DNA of 64,000 bases. Source: Pedobacter roseus (GTDB lineage Bacteria > Bacteroidota > Bacteroidia > Sphingobacteriales > Sphingobacteriaceae). The stretch covers positions 4,774,001-4,838,000 of the forward strand of contig NZ_CP060723.1 of NCBI RefSeq assembly GCF_014395225.1, read 5' to 3'. Of this stretch, positions 17,551 through 26,104 are shown piece by piece (the first letter of the stretch is position 1; each line of letters starts with the position of its first letter). A program made the position numbers and the translations under genes. The notes under the pieces were generated by a model. It made no database searches, was not told the origin of the DNA, and worked only from the letters and a program-made list of their open reading frames with translations.

Positions 17551-19188
17551 ATGAGCAATTTTAAAGTCGAAGGAAATATCATTGACATCACAAAACGAAA
17601 TATTTTCTTTGGCGAATTGGAAGTTGAAGGAGGCAAAATAAAATCAATCACCAAAGTTTCCGATCAGCGGGAAGGTGTTCCTTTTATTTCTCCCGGCTTT
17701 ATTGATAGTCATGTGCATATAGAAAGCAGCATGTTAATTCCAAGTGAATTTGCGCGGCTGGCTGTTGTTCACGGAACGGTTTCTACCATAAGCGATCCCC
17801 ACGAAATTGCCAATGTTTGTGGCATGGAGGGTGTAGAATTTATGATCGAAAACGGCAATACCGTGCCTTTCAAATTTAATTTTGGCGCACCGAGCTGTGT
17901 TCCGGCTACTATTTTTGAAACTGCAGGTGCAGAATTAAATCACGATGATGTAAAAGCGCTTTTAGAACGTCCTGAGATAAAATACCTCAGCGAAATGATG
18001 AATTTTCCGGGTGTACTTTATAAAGATGACGAGGTTTTAAAAAAGATTGCTGCCGCTCATCAGTTGGGCAAACCTGTTGATGGGCATGCTCCCGGTTTAC
18101 GCGGTGATGCTGTTCAGCAATATATCGACGCGGGAATTTCCACCGATCACGAATGTTTTACCGCGGAAGAAGCACTGGACAAATTACAGCGTGGAATGAA
18201 AATCCTCATCCGTGAAGGAAGTGCAGCCAAAAACTTCGAAGCATTGATCGATCTGTTAAACGATTGGCCGGAAATGATGATGTTCTGCAGCGACGATAAA
18301 CATCCCGATAGCTTGGTCGAAAACCACATCAATCAGCTTTGTGCAAGGGCGGTAGAAAAGGGAATCGATATTTTCAATATCCTACAGGCAGCCTGTATCA
18401 ATCCTATTCTTCATTATAAACTAGATGTTGGTTCGTTACAACTTAACGATCCGGCAGATTTTATCATATTAGAAGATTTAAAAAAATTCAAGGTAAAACA
18501 AACCTACATTGACGGATTATTGCTTGCTGAAAATGGCAAAACAGTGGGCGGTTGGGTAAAACATGTAGAAGATCAGGAATCGGTAAACCATTTCGACTGC
18601 AGCTTAAAAAAAGAAGAAGACTTTATTTATTCATTTACCGGGCAAGAAGAAATTCCGGTTATAGAAGCTTTAGATGGACAATTGATCACCAACAGATTAG
18701 TGGCCAAACCAAAATTTTTAAATCAGAATATTATTAGTGATCTGGAAAACGATGTTCTAAAAATAGTGGTGGTAAACCGTTACCATGATGCACCTGTTGC
18801 TGTTTCATTTGTGAAGAATTTTGGTTTAAAACAGGGAGCCATTGCCTCAAGTGTTGCCCACGATAGCCATAACATTATTGCTGTTGGCGCCGATGATAAG
18901 AGCATTTGTGAAGCTGTGAACCTGGTCATCAAAGAAACAGGTGGTGTAGTAGCCCTGGGCAACGGGAAAGAAGAAGTTCTAGCCTTGCCGGTAGCCGGCT
19001 TAATGAGCAATCAGAACGGTTATAAAGTTGCGGAAAGTTATACTTCCATAGATCAGTTTGCGAAAGATTTAGGTTCAACCCTACTCGCTCCTTTCATGAC
19101 GCTTTCTTTCATGGCTTTATTGGTAATTCCACATTTAAAGCTCAGCGACAAAGGTTTATTTGATGGGGATGAGTTTAAGTTTATATAG
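17551..19188 (+). CDS. ade: Adenine deaminase
   Basis: The enzyme hydrolyses adenine to hypoxanthine and ammonia in purine salvage. The 545-residue protein belongs to the amidohydrolase superfamily. Metal-binding and family motifs include PGFIDSHVHIESSMLIP near residue 50, STISDPHEIANVCG near 80, VDGHAPG near 175, STDHECFTAEEA near 195 and FCSDDKHPD near 250. The C-terminal domain (GVVALGNGKEEVLALPVAGL) is typical of Ade rather than of other amidohydrolases. The 95-bp spacer from the E1 gene contains repeated GGTTAA/TTAACC words. A palindromic repeat follows the stop. Confidence 0.94.
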   Translation: MSNFKVEGNIIDITKRNIFFGELEVEGGKIKSITKVSDQREGVPFISPGFIDSHVHIESSMLIPSEFARLAVVHGTVSTISDPHEIANVCGMEGVEFMIENGNTVPFKFNFGAPSCVPATIFETAGAELNHDDVKALLERPEIKYLSEMMNFPGVLYKDDEVLKKIAAAHQLGKPVDGHAPGLRGDAVQQYIDAGISTDHECFTAEEALDKLQRGMKILIREGSAAKNFEALIDLLNDWPEMMMFCSDDKHPDSLVENHINQLCARAVEKGIDIFNILQAACINPILHYKLDVGSLQLNDPADFIILEDLKKFKVKQTYIDGLLLAENGKTVGGWVKHVEDQESVNHFDCSLKKEEDFIYSFTGQEEIPVIEALDGQLITNRLVAKPKFLNQNIISDLENDVLKIVVVNRYHDAPVAVSFVKNFGLKQGAIASSVAHDSHNIIAVGADDKSICEAVNLVIKETGGVVALGNGKEEVLALPVAGLMSNQNGYKVAESYTSIDQFAKDLGSTLLAPFMTLSFMALLVIPHLKLSDKGLFDGDEFKFI

Positions 19189-19203
19189 ATAAACTATTGA
19201 AAA

Positions 19204-19304
19204 TCGTCATCTCGACTGAAGCTCAGCGAAATGGAGAGATCTATCCAGTTAGATTTCTCGGCTTCGTTACACCCGATAGCTATCGGGTCCGCTCGAAATG
19301 ACGA
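19204..19304. repeat. Dispersed ~100-bp palindromic element, copy 1
   Basis: The ends TCGTCAT (19204) and ATGACGA (ending 19304) are inverted, extended by TCGA on each side with one mismatch. Inside is the exact 16-bp palindrome CCCGATAGCTATCGGG (19272-19287). A close copy lies at 31751-31848 and a diverged one at 59420-59563. It encodes no protein and sits at a convergent gene junction. Confidence 0.75.
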
Positions 19305-19311
19305 CTTTTCG

Positions 19312-19920
19312 TTATTCCAGCACAAAAACCTCAGCCAGAGGATTAAATAAATATAAACGTTTATCATCTAAACACACACAACGGTACCGCTTTCTAATCC
19401 TTTCTCCTTTGGTAAAACGCCTGCCATCTTTAATCTTAAAATTGGTATTGATAGGTAGCTGCTCTAAATGTAAAGTCTCCGTTGTATTACTATCATACTT
19501 TTTTAAAGCACGCGATAAATGCAAATCGGAACAACTTGAGGCAGCCGGATTTGACATATAATTATCAATCGCTTTATGGATATCATCAGGAAAAATATTT
19601 AATTCAAAAAAAGGAACCATCATCCGCTGAAAATTCTTCTTCCATTCAGAGCCATGCGGTTTTACTTTATTTTTAAAATCGTTCCAGGTGAGTAAATGCG
19701 CAAATTCATGTACAGTGGTAACTAAAAAAGCATAATGGTTGAGGTTGAAGTTTACCGAAATCCGGTGGCCTCTGCCCTGGTAAGGATGACGGTAATCGCC
19801 CAGTTTTGTAGAACGGGTTTTAGCGATCTTAAATTCACATTGAAAATAATCAATCCACTTCGCAATTAGCGGTGCCGCTGGTTCTGGCATGTACTGCGCT
19901 AAAACTTTAACTTTCTCCAC
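19312..19920 (-). CDS. SprT-like zinc metalloprotease-fold protein
   Basis: A 202-residue protein with the SprT-like zincin signature: HEFAHLLTW supplies HExxH near residue 70, preceded by the RISVNFNLNHY segment. Bacterial SprT-like proteins resemble the eukaryotic DNA-protein crosslink protease SPRTN, but their role is not settled. The C-terminal part has YRCVCLDDKRLYLFNPLAEV, which looks like a small beta ribbon. The start is taken as GTG at 19920 because the residues VKVLAQYMPE look native; an ATG lies ten codons inside at 19890. Confidence 0.75.
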   Translation of the reverse strand: MEKVKVLAQYMPEPAAPLIAKWIDYFQCEFKIAKTRSTKLGDYRHPYQGRGHRISVNFNLNHYAFLVTTVHEFAHLLTWNDFKNKVKPHGSEWKKNFQRMMVPFFELNIFPDDIHKAIDNYMSNPAASSCSDLHLSRALKKYDSNTTETLHLEQLPINTNFKIKDGRRFTKGERIRKRYRCVCLDDKRLYLFNPLAEVFVLE

Positions 19921-20045
19921 GAATGCTAAGATAAATAATTTTAAGTTTTAACCACAAAGGACACAAATATTTACGTGGAAAACAGAATCCATAAATAGTT
20001 TAACCACAGAGTACACTGAGTTTACACAGAGAAACAGAGGTGTTT

Positions 20046-20423
20046 TTAGTACCCATTAACAACTCTTTTGATTCCATCTTTCAATCTTAAAACATTAAAA
20101 TTCATCACTAATCCAAACCTATAACCACCCAATTTCATATAAGTTAGGGTTTGTGCTAAATGAATGTCAGTTAATCGCTCAATACTTTTCAATTCTAAAA
20201 CTAGCCTGTCTTCTACCAGAATATCGATTCGATAACCACAATCCAATCTTACATCTTCAAAGTGCAAAGGCATTATTTTTTCTTTTTCAACTTGAAATCC
20301 TGCCTTGTAGATCTTGTAGAATAGACATTCCTTATAAGCACTCTCCAGCAACCCTGGTCCAAGAGCTGTGTGAACATCTATTGCTAACCCAATGATGGTT
20401 CTTGTTAATAAATCTTCTTCCAT
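20046..20423 (-). CDS. GxxExxY protein (PD-D/ExK-like fold)
   Basis: A 125-residue protein with the naming motif in GPGLLESAYKECLFYK (G-L-L-E-S-A-Y). It also has the nuclease-like core YRIDILVEDRLVLELKS, with Asp and E-x-K spaced as in PD-(D/E)xK folds. The family is common in Bacteroidota, often beside repeats, with unproven function. The ATG at 20423 is chosen because longer reading frames run back through repeat DNA and into the helicase gene. The upstream 80 bp carry CTCTGTG words of the ACCACAGAG family. Confidence 0.75.
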   Translation of the reverse strand: MEEDLLTRTIIGLAIDVHTALGPGLLESAYKECLFYKIYKAGFQVEKEKIMPLHFEDVRLDCGYRIDILVEDRLVLELKSIERLTDIHLAQTLTYMKLGGYRFGLVMNFNVLRLKDGIKRVVNGY

Positions 20424-20502
20424 AAAATTTTGTGCTCTCTGTGCCTTAACTCTGTTTTCTCTGTGGTAAAATGAATTAGCACCCTCTGCGGTTAAAAAGA
20501 GA

Positions 20503-22770
20503 TTATTCCTCTGATGGAAATAACGATGCCAGCACCAACTTAATCTCACCAAACGAATAATCTTTACCTAAAAACTCCCTGATCGTAGCCATCGATTTTG
20601 TTTTCTGGCTCTCTATCGCATCGCTGATGTTTCTGATTTTATTGGCTTTTACCAGTTTGGTTACATCCAATTGCTGGGTTGAAACGTAATAAGCTAAATG
20701 TCCTTCAATGGTACCAACAGAAAAACCACGTTCCTTTGCTATTTCATCAATGGTTTTGCCTTGCTCATAAAGTTCGAAGCTTACCAGCTTCGTATCTATT
20801 TTTGGTTCCTTTTTCTTTTTCTCGGCTGCTGATTTTACCTTGAGCGTTTCTCCTTTTAACTGGATGGCTTTTTGGAGTTGCTTATTTCTTTCAACCGTGT
20901 TTAATAGTGCATCGGTATCTGCTTTGCTAAACTCTTTACCATCAATCAACGCTTGCAAAAGGGCTTTGCTTTTATGCATTTTTTTCAGTTGCTCATACAC
21001 CAAAATTTCGAGTTCGAGCAGCTCCGTAACATAAGTTTTTATCTGTTTTTCTTCTTTTATCACTTCGATTTGAGCCAGAAAACGGTCTGAAATTTCCTTA
21101 ACCAGCGGATTAAAATATTTTAATGCGGCCACTACCCTTTTCGATACATTAAATAAAGTATGCTCAGTTTGTTGTGAAAACAGATTTTTCAACTGATTCA
21201 CAAAGATATCAGCTGTTGCCGTTATTTTTTGAAAATCGGTATAAACTGTATCCGTCCACTCTTCATGTCTTTGTTTGGCCGATTTTTCGCTTTTATCAAA
21301 AGTTTGGCGGTGCTCTTTTAAATAATAACGGATCAGGTTCAGATCGAATGCAGCCAGCAGGTAACTGCGGATAAAAGTATAACTCTCTGTACTGATCTGC
21401 TCGTTAAGTACTTCTGAAGGTTGCTTGGTTTTTGAAAAATAATGTACATTTTGATCTTGCTGTAAACCACTCTCACGCAGATGAGAGGTTAAAACCAACC
21501 CTTTTAAGGAACGTAAACGTGATAGCGCCACGTAAGCCTGACCTGGCGCAAAAGCTTCACCCACGTCAATAATGGCCTTATCAAAAGTTAAACCCTGACT
21601 TTTATGTACGGTAATGGCCCAGGCCAGTTTAATGGGATATTGAATAAAAGAACCGGCCACATTTTCTTTGATCTCGTTGGTTGCTTCGTCTAATTTATAT
21701 TTTACGTTCTCCCAGGTATAGGGCGAAATCTGGATCACCACTTTATCTTCCGGCAGCTCAATTTCAACTACATCCTTTTCAATATGATGCACTACACCGA
21801 TTTTACCATTATAATAGCGCTTTTCGGCGGTCATATCATTTTTAATGAACATTACCTGTGCGCCAACTTTTAATTCAAGGCTTCTATCATTAGGATAAGC
21901 ATATTCATTAAACTCACCCTGAACCTTTGCCTCAAAAAAATAAGACTTATTTTTCAGCTGAGTTAACCGCTCACGGTTAATGTTATCTGCTTTATTGTTA
22001 TGCGTGGTTAAAGTGATATAATTCTCTTCTGCCGAAGGTTTAAAATCCTGCTTAAAATGTTGTCTAAGCAATGCAGTATCCTCAGCCGTAATTTTGTTGT
22101 TCCGCAGGTTGTTCAGCAGATCGATAAAAACCGAATCATCCTGACGGTAAATTTTATCCAGTTCGATATAAACAGGTGGGTTGTCATGCAACGCCAGCGC
22201 ATCAAAAAAGTAAATGCTTTTGTAAAATTTGGCCATAATGCGCCATTCGTCATTTTTTACCACAGGCGGCAACTGGTGCAGATCGCCGATAAATAATAAT
22301 TGTACCCCACCGAAAGGAAGATTTCTGTTCCTTCGAACATAACGCAAGGCAAAATCGATGGCATCGAGCATATCTGCCCGTAGCATACTCACCTCATCAA
22401 TAACCAACAACTCCAATTCCTGTAACATGCGGCGTTTATTGCCCTGCATGTTTAGGTGTTTTACCAAAGTTTTAGGCGTATTAAAATTGAAATTGATGTT
22501 TTCGTTGATCAACGCTCCCGCAGCATCAGGAAAAAAAGCGCCAAAAGGCATCTGGAACAGCGAATGTATGGTTACCCCAGCTGCATTAATGGCAGCAATA
22601 CCAGTAGGCGCTACAATTAAAGCCTTTTTATGTGTAAGCTGAATGAGTTTCCGTAAAAAAGTTGTTTTACCTGTTCCGGCTTTTCCGGTTAAGAAAACAT
22701 GTTTTGAGGTGTAATTAACAAATTTAGCCGCAATTTCTGCGGGCATAGAAGTTTCTTCTAGAGTGGGCAT
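20503..22770 (-). CDS. Pif1/RecD-like ATP-dependent DNA helicase with C-terminal HTH
   Basis: A 755-residue superfamily 1 helicase. The N-terminus carries Walker A FLTGKAGTGKTTFLRKL, followed by IVAPTGIAAINAAGVTIHSLF (motif Ia), the Walker B-like ELLVIDEVSMLRADMLDAI and GDLHQLPPV (motif III). Motif VI is in AITVHKSQGLTFDKAIIDVG and YVALSRLRSLKGLVL. The C-terminal 100 residues contain a helix-turn-helix (LYEQGKTIDEIAKERGFSVGTIEGHL), as in many Bacteroidota relatives. It probably unwinds DNA during replication or repair. A TTG 24 bp upstream is in frame; the ATG at 22770 (MPTLEETSMP) is preferred. Confidence 0.9.
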   Translation of the reverse strand: MPTLEETSMPAEIAAKFVNYTSKHVFLTGKAGTGKTTFLRKLIQLTHKKALIVAPTGIAAINAAGVTIHSLFQMPFGAFFPDAAGALINENINFNFNTPKTLVKHLNMQGNKRRMLQELELLVIDEVSMLRADMLDAIDFALRYVRRNRNLPFGGVQLLFIGDLHQLPPVVKNDEWRIMAKFYKSIYFFDALALHDNPPVYIELDKIYRQDDSVFIDLLNNLRNNKITAEDTALLRQHFKQDFKPSAEENYITLTTHNNKADNINRERLTQLKNKSYFFEAKVQGEFNEYAYPNDRSLELKVGAQVMFIKNDMTAEKRYYNGKIGVVHHIEKDVVEIELPEDKVVIQISPYTWENVKYKLDEATNEIKENVAGSFIQYPIKLAWAITVHKSQGLTFDKAIIDVGEAFAPGQAYVALSRLRSLKGLVLTSHLRESGLQQDQNVHYFSKTKQPSEVLNEQISTESYTFIRSYLLAAFDLNLIRYYLKEHRQTFDKSEKSAKQRHEEWTDTVYTDFQKITATADIFVNQLKNLFSQQTEHTLFNVSKRVVAALKYFNPLVKEISDRFLAQIEVIKEEKQIKTYVTELLELEILVYEQLKKMHKSKALLQALIDGKEFSKADTDALLNTVERNKQLQKAIQLKGETLKVKSAAEKKKKEPKIDTKLVSFELYEQGKTIDEIAKERGFSVGTIEGHLAYYVSTQQLDVTKLVKANKIRNISDAIESQKTKSMATIREFLGKDYSFGEIKLVLASLFPSEE

Positions 22771-22904
22771 CGGCAGTAAAATTTTAGTTAGCAATAAACG
22801 AAGGGACGAATAAAGCTAAACATTTTAGCACAAAACTAAAGAATCATTGATGAGAAATTTTAATTTTAAGCAGATAATTTTCGATAAATGCCACTTATAT
22901 AGCC

Positions 22905-22937
22905 AAAGAAGTCAAGTTTTAAAAATTTGACTTCTTT
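22905..22937. other. Hairpin in the helicase-prfC divergent spacer
   Basis: AAAGAAGTCAA (22905-22915) and TTGACTTCTTT (22927-22937) pair perfectly. In a divergent intergenic region this is unlikely to be a terminator for either neighbour. The rest of the ~350-bp gap shows only the prfC promoter. Confidence 0.4.
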
Positions 22938-23020
22938 AATTCTCTCTTATCACCTGCTTTTCAAACCTTTAGCAATCAAGCTATTTTCAATTAACCAGTT
23001 CAAACTTTAATCAAATTCCT

Positions 23021-23028
23021 TATCTTTG
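23021..23028 (+). promoter_or_regulatory. -7 promoter element for prfC
   Basis: TATCTTTG followed by CG is an exact match to TAnnTTTG. TTC rather than TTG stands at the -33 position. The leader would be about 80 nt. Confidence 0.55.
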
Positions 23029-23116
23029 CGGCCTGATGAAACAACAATATTCAAATCTTATCGCTGTTAAATTCCTTTAACAAGGTTTCATCTCTTTTTA
23101 CACCCAAAATTTTATT

Positions 23117-24700
23117 ATGCTTAACCCTGAAATAGAAAAACGTAAAACCTTTGCCATTATTAGTCACCCCGATGCGGGCAAAACCACGCTGACAGAAAAG
23201 TTTCTGCTTTTTGGTGGTGCCATTAACACTGCAGGCGCGGTTAAAAGGAACAAAGCGAACCAAAGCAATACTTCCGATTTTATGGAGATTGAAAAGCAAC
23301 GTGGTATCTCGGTTGCGACTTCGGTAATGGGTTTCGAGTACAGTGGCAAACGCATTAATATTCTGGATACGCCTGGTCACAAAGATTTCGCAGAAGACAC
23401 TTACAGAACTTTATCGGCGGTGGATAGTGTGATTTTAGTGGTAGACTGTGTAAAAGGTGTGGAAGAACAAACCGAAAAACTGATGTCGGTTTGCCGCATG
23501 CGTAATACCCCGGTGATTATTTTTGTAAATAAAATGGACCGTGAGGGTAAAGAAGCTTACGATTTATTGGATGAAATTGAAGAAAAACTAAACATCAGCC
23601 TTTGTCCGCTTTCATGGCCAATTGGTCAGGGACATACCTTTAAAGGTGTTTACAGCATTTATAACAAACATTTAAACTTATTTAATTCGGATAAAACCAA
23701 GGTAACTGATTCAGTTGTAGCAGCGAATGATTTAAATGATCCATCTTTATTGAACTATCTGAAAGAAAACGAGATTAATACGTTGAAAGACGATGTGGAA
23801 CTGGTTGATGGCATTTACGGCAAAATTGATAAAGATTTATACACCGATGGTTTGGTTGCCCCTGTCTTTTTTGGCAGTGCGATTAACAACTTCGGGATTA
23901 AAGAACTCTTAGATACCTTTATTGATATAGCCCCAAGCCCTCGCCATAGGGAAGCAGAAGAACGTGATGTACTGGTTGAAGAGAAAAATTTTAGTGGTTT
24001 TGTATTTAAGATCCACGCCAACTTAGACCCGAAACACCGTGACAGAATTGCCTTTTTAAGAATCTGTTCAGGTAAATTCGAACGCAATAAATTCTATTAT
24101 CACACCCGTCAGGATAAGAAACTAAAGTTTTCCAACCCAATGGATTTTATGGCCAATGAGAAAAGTATTGTTGAAGAGGCCTGGCCGGGCGATGTGGTAG
24201 GTTTATACGATAGTGGCAACTTTAAAATCGGCGATACGTTAACCGAAGGTGAAAAATTACAGTTTAAAGGAATTCCAAGTTTCTCTCCATCTATCTTTAA
24301 AGAAGTAGAAAACATGGATCCGATGCGTACTAAACAGTTGGAAAAAGGTATTGAGCAGTTAACGGATGAAGGTGTTGCACAGTTATTTGTAATGCAGCCC
24401 GGAAATAGAAAAGTGATTGGCGCCGTAGGTGAGCTTCAGTTCGAGGTAATCAATTTCAGGCTAGAGCACGAATACGGCGCAAAATGCCGTTTCCGTACAT
24501 TGAGCTATACACGTTCGAGCTGGGTAACTTCTACCGACAGAAAGAAATTGGACGAGTTTGTGAAGCGTAAGCAACAACACATCGGTTTCGATAAAGAAGC
24601 CAATCCGGTTTATTTGGCGGATAGTGAATACATGATTAATTTAACCAAACAGGATTATCCTGATATTGAATTCCATAAAACGAGCGAGTTTAAGAGTTAA
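23117..24700 (+). CDS. prfC: Peptide chain release factor 3 (RF3)
   Basis: RF3 is the GTPase that recycles RF1 and RF2 from the ribosome after peptide release. The 527-residue protein has G1 ISHPDAGKTTLTEK near residue 15, G2-region QRGISVATSV, G3 ILDTPGHKDF near 80 and G4 FVNKMDREGK near 140. The remaining domains match RF3 in length and motifs (GAVGELQFEVINFRLEHEYG). It is single, with a long hairpin downstream shared with the convergent WYL gene. Confidence 0.95.
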   Translation: MLNPEIEKRKTFAIISHPDAGKTTLTEKFLLFGGAINTAGAVKRNKANQSNTSDFMEIEKQRGISVATSVMGFEYSGKRINILDTPGHKDFAEDTYRTLSAVDSVILVVDCVKGVEEQTEKLMSVCRMRNTPVIIFVNKMDREGKEAYDLLDEIEEKLNISLCPLSWPIGQGHTFKGVYSIYNKHLNLFNSDKTKVTDSVVAANDLNDPSLLNYLKENEINTLKDDVELVDGIYGKIDKDLYTDGLVAPVFFGSAINNFGIKELLDTFIDIAPSPRHREAEERDVLVEEKNFSGFVFKIHANLDPKHRDRIAFLRICSGKFERNKFYYHTRQDKKLKFSNPMDFMANEKSIVEEAWPGDVVGLYDSGNFKIGDTLTEGEKLQFKGIPSFSPSIFKEVENMDPMRTKQLEKGIEQLTDEGVAQLFVMQPGNRKVIGAVGELQFEVINFRLEHEYGAKCRFRTLSYTRSSWVTSTDRKKLDEFVKRKQQHIGFDKEANPVYLADSEYMINLTKQDYPDIEFHKTSEFKS

Positions 24701-24736
24701 AATTGAATGAGTGAATTTTAAATGAAAGAGTGATTG

Positions 24737-24775
24737 AATGAGAGAATATTGCAACTTTGCTATTATTCTCTCATT
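24737..24775. terminator. Bidirectional hairpin between convergent prfC and WYL genes
   Basis: AATGAGAGAATA (24737-24748) pairs exactly with TATTCTCTCATT (24764-24775). The flanks on both sides (GAATGAGTGA, ATTCAATCATT) can extend it. There is no long T-run on either strand. Confidence 0.55.
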
Positions 24776-24796
24776 AAATCATTCAAAATTCAATCA

Positions 24797-25816
24797 TTAA
24801 ATATCACTCTCATATTTCTTAAAAGTCCATTCTAGTCGTTTTTTAATCTTAGAAATCAATATCCTTGGCGAAAGCACTTTAACACATTCTCCAAAACCTA
24901 AAATCTCACGTTCCAGTTCGTAATTTAATACTACATCGATCCTAAATGTGGTTGTTTTATCGTTTTTTGCTAATATTACCTGCGATGAGTGCAAAGGTTT
25001 GGTCACCACATAGGGCGCATGATCGTTGGTAAATTCAAGAATCACTTTTTGGGCACGATCTTTCTCATTTTTGGTTACACCGATCAGATCTTCGTAATAC
25101 CGGTCGAAATCTACCCCTTGGTAAGCAAAAAATTCTTCATTGGGCAATTCCTGAAATTCAATGATTCGATCTAAAGCCAGATTCAAGATTCCTGGTCTTT
25201 TCTTTGCTTTACAGATCAAAAACCAACGGTTCCTATATTCTTTTAAGAGATATGGAAAATAAATGCCTTGTTGCGATTGCTGCGCTTTAAAAGATTTATA
25301 TTCAATCAATAGCGATCGTTTATTCAAAACCGCCTGGTACAGTGGCGGAATGCATTCTAAACCCTTAACCAGCTTATTGCTTTCCAATTGGATATTGTTG
25401 CCACTTTGTTTGGTTGATTTGTAGAGGTTATTTTCTAAACGGGCGATCATATCGCTCATTTCGTCGAAATAGTTAAAGGCATTAAACTGTTTCAGTACGC
25501 CAACAATTTCCTTCATTTTATCTACATCAGCATTATTGATCGGCGCTTTGGTTATGCTGAAATTTGAATCCTCGTAAGCATAAAAACGTTTATCCTTCAC
25601 TACGATTGGTGCATTGTATCCTAATTTATCACTTCGCATCAGCTGAATATCTGCCTGGATAGTCCGTTTGCTTACGCCTGTAGTAATACCTTCAAGTTCG
25701 TAAAGCGTTTCTGATACTTTTTCAATAAGATCCTCCAATGTCCATTTTCTAAATCGGTTTTTCAAACAATCGTCGATGGTTTTATACCGGATGAGCGCCA
25801 ATTTATTTACGGCCAT
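24797..25816 (-). CDS. WYL-domain transcriptional regulator, divergent from the RNA-repair genes
   Basis: A 339-residue regulator. The N-terminal winged-helix region (about residues 1-75, with TLEDLIEKVSETL and SKRTIQADIQLMRSD) precedes a WYL-type ligand domain (about 160-250: LLIEYKSFKAQQ and RNRWFLICKAKKRPG, reading WFL in place of WYL) and a C-terminal extension. WYL domains are thought to sense nucleic-acid-derived ligands and often control RNA- and DNA-damage or defence genes. The gene is divergent from the TROVE gene across 288 bp holding two matching 25-bp inverted repeats. These are its likely operators; one covers its own predicted -33 region, suggesting autoregulation. Confidence 0.85.
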   Translation of the reverse strand: MAVNKLALIRYKTIDDCLKNRFRKWTLEDLIEKVSETLYELEGITTGVSKRTIQADIQLMRSDKLGYNAPIVVKDKRFYAYEDSNFSITKAPINNADVDKMKEIVGVLKQFNAFNYFDEMSDMIARLENNLYKSTKQSGNNIQLESNKLVKGLECIPPLYQAVLNKRSLLIEYKSFKAQQSQQGIYFPYLLKEYRNRWFLICKAKKRPGILNLALDRIIEFQELPNEEFFAYQGVDFDRYYEDLIGVTKNEKDRAQKVILEFTNDHAPYVVTKPLHSSQVILAKNDKTTTFRIDVVLNYELEREILGFGECVKVLSPRILISKIKKRLEWTFKKYESDI

Positions 25817-25887
25817 TTTGGAGTGGATTTAGGTTTCTGCCAGAAATCAGTTGATTTCGTTGATCTAAATATAGGAAAGTGTTTCAC

Positions 25888-25912
25888 ATCTACGCAATAC
25901 ATTTGCGTAGAT
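25888..25912. promoter_or_regulatory. 25-bp inverted-repeat operator 1 (WYL gene side)
   Basis: ATCTACGCAA (25888-25897) and TTGCGTAGAT (25903-25912) are perfect 10-bp complements with a 5-bp centre. Relative to the minus-strand -7-like TATATTTA at 25866-25873, it covers the -33 position of the WYL gene. It shares the core CTACGCAA and GCGTAG with the second site at the same overall length. Confidence 0.8.
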
Positions 25913-25998
25913 TATAATAAAAGAAATATTTGAACGGGAAAATTAAAATTATTTAACTGATTATCAAATATTTAAATAATAATTAGCAAAATAATTTT

Positions 25999-26023
25999 CA
26001 CTACGCAAATCAGTCGCGTAGTG
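25999..26023. promoter_or_regulatory. 25-bp inverted-repeat operator 2 (TROVE side)
   Basis: CACTACGC (25999-26006) and GCGTAGTG (26016-26023) pair exactly around 9 bases, again 25 bp in total. Aligned with site 1, the shared positions are CTACGCAA, CA at the centre, T, and GCGTAG. It covers the expected -33 region of the TROVE promoter. Confidence 0.8.
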
Positions 26024-26030
26024 GTGGTGG

Positions 26031-26038
26031 CATCTTTG
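26031..26038 (+). promoter_or_regulatory. -7 element of the TROVE / Y-RNA / RtcB transcription unit
   Basis: CATCTTTG differs at one base from TAnnTTTG and lies 7 bp after operator 2. There is no TTG at -33 (26008-26010 is AAT), so the promoter looks weak by itself and may depend on the regulator. The leader to the TROVE ATG is about 60 nt. Confidence 0.5.
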
Positions 26039-26104
26039 TAATGTCAGAACGGCAAAGATATTTGCGCTGATAAAAAGAAAAATTAAACACTTAATTCAAC
26101 GATT

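Noticed and set aside
25888..26023. Transposon terminal inverted repeats around the WYL-TROVE spacer
   Set aside because: Each site is itself a palindrome at a promoter, and no transposase or target duplication is seen.
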